Source: Burkholderiales bacterium (GTDB lineage Bacteria; Pseudomonadota; Gammaproteobacteria; Burkholderiales; Burkholderiaceae_C). From it: a stretch of 64,000 bases of DNA. This document shows, in pieces, positions 60,730-64,000 of this stretch. How positions within the stretch are numbered: the stretch's first letter is position 1; every line of letters begins with the position of its first letter. Both the position numbers and the translations under genes were made by a program. Below the pieces are notes generated by a model. It searched no databases. It saw nothing but the letters and a program-made list of their open reading frames with translations, and was not told the origin of the DNA. The stretch covers positions 28,851-92,850 of the forward strand of contig CANGHK010000015.1 in assembly GCA_947453625.1 (NCBI GenBank), read 5' to 3'.

Positions 60730-61674
60730 TCAAGTCAGGTGCGGCAAAGTGTCGGTGAAGGACAACAACTCGAAGCGAACGCTGGGCGCCGCCGGGTCGT
60801 TGGGCGATCCGCCCAGGCCTATCCAGCCCGAGCCGTGCAGCGTGCAGTGGCCGCGCCGCAGGCTGACCAGGTCGGCCGCATTGCCGAAGCGCACATAGGT
60901 GCCGTTGTAGCTCAGATCGGTGAGTTGGAACGCCCCGCTGTGCCAGTCCAGCCGGGCGTGCGATCGTGAGACACGGCTGCCGACGACCCGGAAATTCGCC
61001 TGTGGGCTGCGCCCCATCACCGCCGGCATGTGCGCGCCGTCGAACACCGCGCTGGCATCCAGCCAGGCCAGCCGCACGGCCTCGGGTTCCAACGTGGACG
61101 TCACGCCGCCGAACTGGGTGAGTGGCAGGTCGGTGCCGCGCCGCCCACCCGTCGCATGCACCTGCACCGGCTCGGCCCGGCCGCGCAGGTGCATCCAGTT
61201 CAGCGAGCGGAAGCGCGGCTTGAACTGGGCCGACAGGCCGACCAGCACGTCGGCGGTGACCAGGATCTCGTTGTCGCTGGCATGGTCTATCAGTCGCGCG
61301 GCCACGTTGACGGCGTCACCGAAGCAGTCGCCGGCCATCTCCACCACCTCGCCCCGGGTCAGCGCCACCTGCAGCCGCAGGCCACGCAGGCCGGCCGATG
61401 CGCCGCGCTCGCGGCCGCGCATGACCAGCAACTCCAGCGCCTCGTGCATCTTCTGCGCCGACTGCATGCCCTGGTTCGAGGTGTCGAACACCGCCATCAG
61501 GCCGTCACCCAAGGTCTTGATCAGTTCGCCGCCGCAGGCTGGAACGGCGCGCGACAGCGCCGTCACGGTGTGCGTCACCACCGAGGTGGCCTCGGCATTG
61601 CCCAGGGTTTCGTAGAGGGCCGTGCTGCCCCGCAGGTCGGCGAACAGTATGGTGCGCTCGGCAATTCGCGTCAT
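60730..61674 (-). CDS. Class III adenylate/guanylate cyclase with C-terminal FHA domain
   Basis: The 314-residue cytoplasmic protein joins a class III cyclase domain (1-175) to a forkhead-associated phosphothreonine-binding domain (~215-300). The cyclase residues look intact: metal Asp D13 (FADLRGSTAL) and D57 (TLGDGLMAVF), base-contact K53 and D120, and transition-state N123 and R127 (DAVNVAARL). The FHA part has GRSP (221-224), SRSHARL (236-242) and SYNGTYV (255-261). No membrane span is seen. It may make cAMP in response to Ser/Thr kinase signalling; no kinase gene is nearby, so that is inference. Confidence 0.9.
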   Translation of the reverse strand: MTRIAERTILFADLRGSTALYETLGNAEATSVVTHTVTALSRAVPACGGELIKTLGDGLMAVFDTSNQGMQSAQKMHEALELLVMRGRERGASAGLRGLRLQVALTRGEVVEMAGDCFGDAVNVAARLIDHASDNEILVTADVLVGLSAQFKPRFRSLNWMHLRGRAEPVQVHATGGRRGTDLPLTQFGGVTSTLEPEAVRLAWLDASAVFDGAHMPAVMGRSPQANFRVVGSRVSRSHARLDWHSGAFQLTDLSYNGTYVRFGNAADLVSLRRGHCTLHGSGWIGLGGSPNDPAAPSVRFELLSFTDTLPHLT

Positions 61675-61734
61675 GCCGGGCAGTTTAGTCGTGAATACGT
61701 GGCGGGCTGTCGCTTGCCCGGTCAATCAAAGATT

Positions 61735-62097
61735 GTCCAGGTAGGTCCGCAGCCTGTGCCTGCGGCGCAAACTGCGTGGCCCTTGCTGCGCAAGGTCCGC
61801 CGCCTTCGGCGGCACGTATCTGGCCGACCTGAGACCGCTAGCGCGGTCACAGGTCGTCCAGGTAGGTTCGCAGCTTGTGCCTGCGGCGCAAACTGCGTGG
61901 CCCTTGCTGCGCAAGGTCCGCCGCCTTCGGCGGCACGTATCTGGCCGACCTGAGACCGCTAGCGCGGTCATAGGTCGTCCAGGTAGGTTCGCAGCTTGTG
62001 CCTGCGGCGCAAACTGCGTGGCCCTTGCTGCGCAAGGTCCGCCGCCTCCGGCGGCACGTATCTGGACGACCTGAGACCGCTAGCGCGGTCAAAGGTT
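61735..62097. repeat. Three tandem 121-bp structured repeats plus a partial fourth
   Basis: Units begin at 61735, 61856 and 61977, exactly 121 bp apart and nearly identical; a fourth start (GTCTAGGTAG) at 62098 is cut by the insertion sequence. Each unit can fold like a cloverleaf. In unit 2 the outer arms 61851-61861 and 61941-61951 enclose hairpins 61870-61896, 61902-61916 and 61920-61934; a fourth hairpin follows at 61954-61969. In unit 3 the outer arms (61972-61982, 62062-62072) pair perfectly over 11 bp. The period is not a multiple of three, so coding is unlikely. The adjoining 61675-61734 shows nothing recognisable. Confidence 0.9.
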
Positions 62098-62104
62098 GTC
62101 TAGG

Positions 62105-62124
62105 TAGTGCCTGGCCGAAAAGCC
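62105..62124 (+). repeat. Left terminal inverted repeat of the insertion sequence
   Basis: TAGTGCCTGGCCGAAAAGCC pairs with the right end at 18 of 20 positions. It directly follows the start of a fourth 121-bp repeat unit. Confidence 0.8.
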
Positions 62125-62132
62125 AAAATACC

Positions 62133-62161
62133 TATACAAATCATTGGGTTACATCTATAAT
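62133..62161 (+). promoter_or_regulatory. Promoter of the transposase gene
   Basis: TATACA (62133-62138) and a consensus TATAAT (62156-62161) are spaced by 17 bp, just inside the left end of the element. Transcription would start near 62168. Confidence 0.65.
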
Positions 62162-62311
62162 TGATGTACGAAGAGCTGGACCTTTGTGAATCGATCCGGT
62201 TGTGCGATTCAGATGCAAGAAGTCGGTTTCATAGGTGAGTTCAAACTTCCACGGGCTGCAATGAAGCGGCGATTGGGTGTCTTGCCCGAAAACTTCGATT
62301 GTCCAAATCCC

Positions 62312-63799
62312 ATGCGCAATGTGTTCAATCCCCAAATGTCGCTCGATGGCGTGGCCATTGGCTCGATCCAATTTGACCCAAGGTCTCGAGACGACATTCC
62401 GCAAATCTTGCGCGGATTGCAGCACATCTACACCGAGCCTGCGCTGCGGGAGCGGGTCTTCGCCATTTTGCGTGAAGTGATGCCCGATCGTGTCAACGGT
62501 CAAGGCAAGGCTGACGCCAATACAGGCCGCCCTGGAATGGAGCAATGGAGAATTCTTGTGCTTGGGGTCCTACGCCTTGGCCTGAATGCCGACTTCGATC
62601 GGATTCATGAACTGGCCAATCAACACAGCACGCTGCGCCAGATGTTGGGCCACGGCGACTGGTCCGATAAGACCGAATACAAGGCACAGACGCTCAAAGA
62701 CAATCTTCGCCTTTTTACACCAGAGCTGCTGGATCGCATCAATCAAGCGGTGGTCGATGCGGGCCATGTCTTGGTAAAAAAAAAGGACCCGCAAGGCGGC
62801 CTCGCAGCGCGCTGTGATTCCTTCGTTGTCGAGACTCATGTCCATTACCCCACAGACATCAATCTGCTCTGGGATGCAACTCGCAAGACCATCGAGATCT
62901 GTGCTGACTTGGCAGAGGCCAATGGCCTGACGGATTGGCGCCAGAGCAAGCACAACCTGCGGCAACTCAAGAAGCTTTATCGAAAGGCACAGAAGCTCAA
63001 GCACTCGACCTCCAAAGACGAAGACAAGCGTGAAGACAAGCAAGCCGAGATGCGGGAGGCGCACCGCGTCTATATTGAGCTGGCCCAGGTCTATCTTGAT
63101 CGAGCGCGCGAGACCCGCATGCTTCTCTCGCACCTCGTGCTGGCCGAGGTCTTCCTTGGAGAACTGGACCAATTCGTGGTGCACGCCGCACGGCAGATCA
63201 AGCAAATCGACCAGCGCGTTTTGCAGGGCCAAAGCATTCCTCACGAGGAGAAGATCTTCTCCCTTTTCCAGCCCCACACGGAATGGATCTCCAAAGGAAA
63301 AGCGGGCGTGCCCGTCGAGCTTGGCTTGCGCGTTTGCGTGGTTGAGGATCAGTACCGATTCATCTTGCACCACCAGGTAATGGAGAACATCACCGATGAC
63401 GTGGTCGCCGTGCCGATCGTGGAAGAAACAAAGCAACGCTTTGGACCACTTCGCAGCGTCAGCATGGACAAAGGCTTCCACACCAAAGACAATCAGATCA
63501 AGCTTAAAGAACTTGCAGAGCTTGTTGTTCTGCCAAAGAAGGGCAAGCTCAGCGCAGTCGACAAGGCACGGGAATCTGACGCTGAATTCGTTTATCTGCG
63601 TCATCAGCATTCTGCAGTCGAGTCCGCGATCAACGCGCTCGAGCAGCATGGCTTGGACGTGTGCCGAGATCATGGGATTGTCGGCTTCAAGCGATACGTC
63701 GCATTGGCCGTCGTCGCGCGCAACATTCAACGTCTGGGCGCAGTGCTGCGCCAGCAAGAGGCCGAGCGAATACGCGGGCCCTACAAACGTGCGGCCTAA
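62312..63799 (+). CDS. DDE transposase, ISNCY-type
   Basis: The 495-residue product starts MRNVFNPQMSLDGVAIGSIQ then FDPRSRDDIPQILRGLQHIY, resembling the start of ISNCY-annotated transposases. GRPGMEQWRILVLGVLRLGL follows. Likely catalytic acids are Asp in VHYPTDINLLWDATRK, Asp in SVSMDKGFHTKDN and Glu in HSAVESAINALEQHG. A charged Lys/Asp-rich stretch (LKHSTSKDEDKREDKQAEMR) lies mid-protein. GTG 62186 would add 42 codons with no family-like residues and is the alternative start. A run of nine A at about 62776-62784 could allow slippage. It appears intact. Confidence 0.85.
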   Translation: MRNVFNPQMSLDGVAIGSIQFDPRSRDDIPQILRGLQHIYTEPALRERVFAILREVMPDRVNGQGKADANTGRPGMEQWRILVLGVLRLGLNADFDRIHELANQHSTLRQMLGHGDWSDKTEYKAQTLKDNLRLFTPELLDRINQAVVDAGHVLVKKKDPQGGLAARCDSFVVETHVHYPTDINLLWDATRKTIEICADLAEANGLTDWRQSKHNLRQLKKLYRKAQKLKHSTSKDEDKREDKQAEMREAHRVYIELAQVYLDRARETRMLLSHLVLAEVFLGELDQFVVHAARQIKQIDQRVLQGQSIPHEEKIFSLFQPHTEWISKGKAGVPVELGLRVCVVEDQYRFILHHQVMENITDDVVAVPIVEETKQRFGPLRSVSMDKGFHTKDNQIKLKELAELVVLPKKGKLSAVDKARESDAEFVYLRHQHSAVESAINALEQHGLDVCRDHGIVGFKRYVALAVVARNIQRLGAVLRQQEAERIRGPYKRAA

Positions 63800-63980
63800 G
63801 CCGCTGCAAATCTCTGTTTTTTGTTGCCGCAGACACTGCGGCAGAATTGGACTCGTCTGCACTATGGCGAAATGGCGGCAATTGCGCCTCAGAGACGCCA
63901 TGTGAGTCCGAAATGCCGCAGTCAGTGTTGCGTCTGCGTCATTGCGACTGAGTCAGCAGGATGGATCGCTCAAAAAATCG

Positions 63981-64000
63981 GGGTTTTCGGCCTGGCACTA
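63981..64000 (-). repeat. Right terminal inverted repeat of the insertion sequence
   Basis: The reverse complement reads TAGTGCCAGGCCGAAAACCC, differing from the left end at two positions. It ends exactly at the last base of the window. Confidence 0.75.

Larger units (their letters stand above)
62105..64000 (+). mobile_element. Insertion sequence with DDE transposase (ISNCY-like)
   Basis: The element is bounded by inverted repeats: TAGTGCCTGGCCGAAAAGCC at 62105-62124 and the reverse complement of 63981-64000, which matches it at 18 of 20 positions. Length is about 1.9 kb with one transposase gene. Base composition is clearly less GC-rich than the neighbours, a sign of recent transfer. The 201 bases after the gene (63800-64000) are non-coding and hold a hairpin (63825-63843, arms TGCCGCAG/CTGCGGCA). 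The right end coincides with the window edge, so the target duplication cannot be checked. Family placement is tentative. Confidence 0.8.

Noticed and set aside
61726..62092. Two near-identical 81-residue open frames on the minus strand in the 121-bp repeats
   Set aside because: They are the same frame seen twice because of the repeat, have no ribosome-binding site or family resemblance, and coincide with hairpins.
61735..62097. CRISPR array
   Set aside because: Repeats are contiguous 121-bp units without unique spacers, and no cas genes are present.
62186..62311. N-terminal extension of the transposase from GTG 62186
   Set aside because: Possible given the promoter at 62133-62161, but the 42 residues do not resemble the family start, which fits ATG 62312; left as an alternative.

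Overview
This GC-rich 64 kb window carries a conserved core-genome gene order typical of Burkholderiales (Betaproteobacteria). The organism is probably a free-living Comamonadaceae/Sphaerotilaceae-like bacterium; this rests on gene order and protein features only, and genus cannot be told. Supporting traits are the hfq-hflX-hflK-hflC-DUF2065-hisZ-purA string, HisZ (used with short-form HisG), the rpsB-tsf-pyrH-frr-uppS-cdsA-dxr-rseP-bamA-skp-lpxD-fabZ-lpxA-lpxB-rnhB string, and divergent ppsR/ppsA.

Layout. 1-10.6 kb: rodZ (3' end), ispG, hisS, a YfgM-like protein, bamB, der, hfq, hflX, hflK, hflC and a DUF2065 membrane protein, all rightward. 10.7-16.5 kb: hisZ, purA, a phosphoribosyltransferase, a leftward tRNA-Leu(CAG) with its own promoter and terminator, and rnr. 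16.5-19.8 kb: leftward nnrD, a deleted remnant of a DadA-like FAD oxidoreductase, and an amidase. 19.8-35.3 kb: a long rightward translation and envelope block running from rpsB through isoprenoid, outer-membrane-protein and lipid A genes to rnhB and a SpoU methyltransferase. 35.3-42 kb: an accessory catabolic cassette (SDR, thiolase, acyl-CoA ligase, TRAP receptor, fused TRAP permease). 42-48.5 kb: a tandem PPC-domain protein coupled to ppsR, then ppsA and an acetate-type Na+ symporter. 48.5-51.8 kb: rpsF-priB-rpsR-rplI and dnaB. 51.8-52.35 kb: a non-coding cluster of perfect hairpins. 52.35-55 kb: the AmmeMemoRadiSam genes, with the Memo and AMMECR1 domains fused in one protein plus a radical SAM enzyme. 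55-61.7 kb leftward: dnaJ, dnaK, grpE with sigma-32-type promoters, hslR, hemH and a class III cyclase-FHA protein. 61.7-64 kb: three tandem 121-bp structured repeats, a fourth apparently interrupted by an insertion sequence whose right inverted repeat ends at the last base of the window.

How the genes work together. Most of the window is housekeeping: protein synthesis, isoprenoid supply (ispG, dxr, uppS) for undecaprenyl phosphate, outer-membrane assembly (bamA, bamB, skp, rseP), lipid A synthesis, purine and histidine synthesis, heat-shock chaperones, RNA turnover (hfq, rnr, rnhB) and PEP synthesis with its regulator. The accessory content is the TRAP/CoA cassette, the AmmeMemoRadiSam pair, the PPC protein, the cyclase-FHA protein, the hairpin-rich repeats and the insertion sequence.

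I see no CRISPR array, prophage, secretion system or recognisable defence system. The most unusual signals are the cloverleaf-like 121-bp repeats next to the insertion sequence, the hairpin cluster between dnaB and the AmmeMemoRadiSam genes, the missing canonical start codon for full-length RNase R, and the uncharacterised AmmeMemoRadiSam locus.
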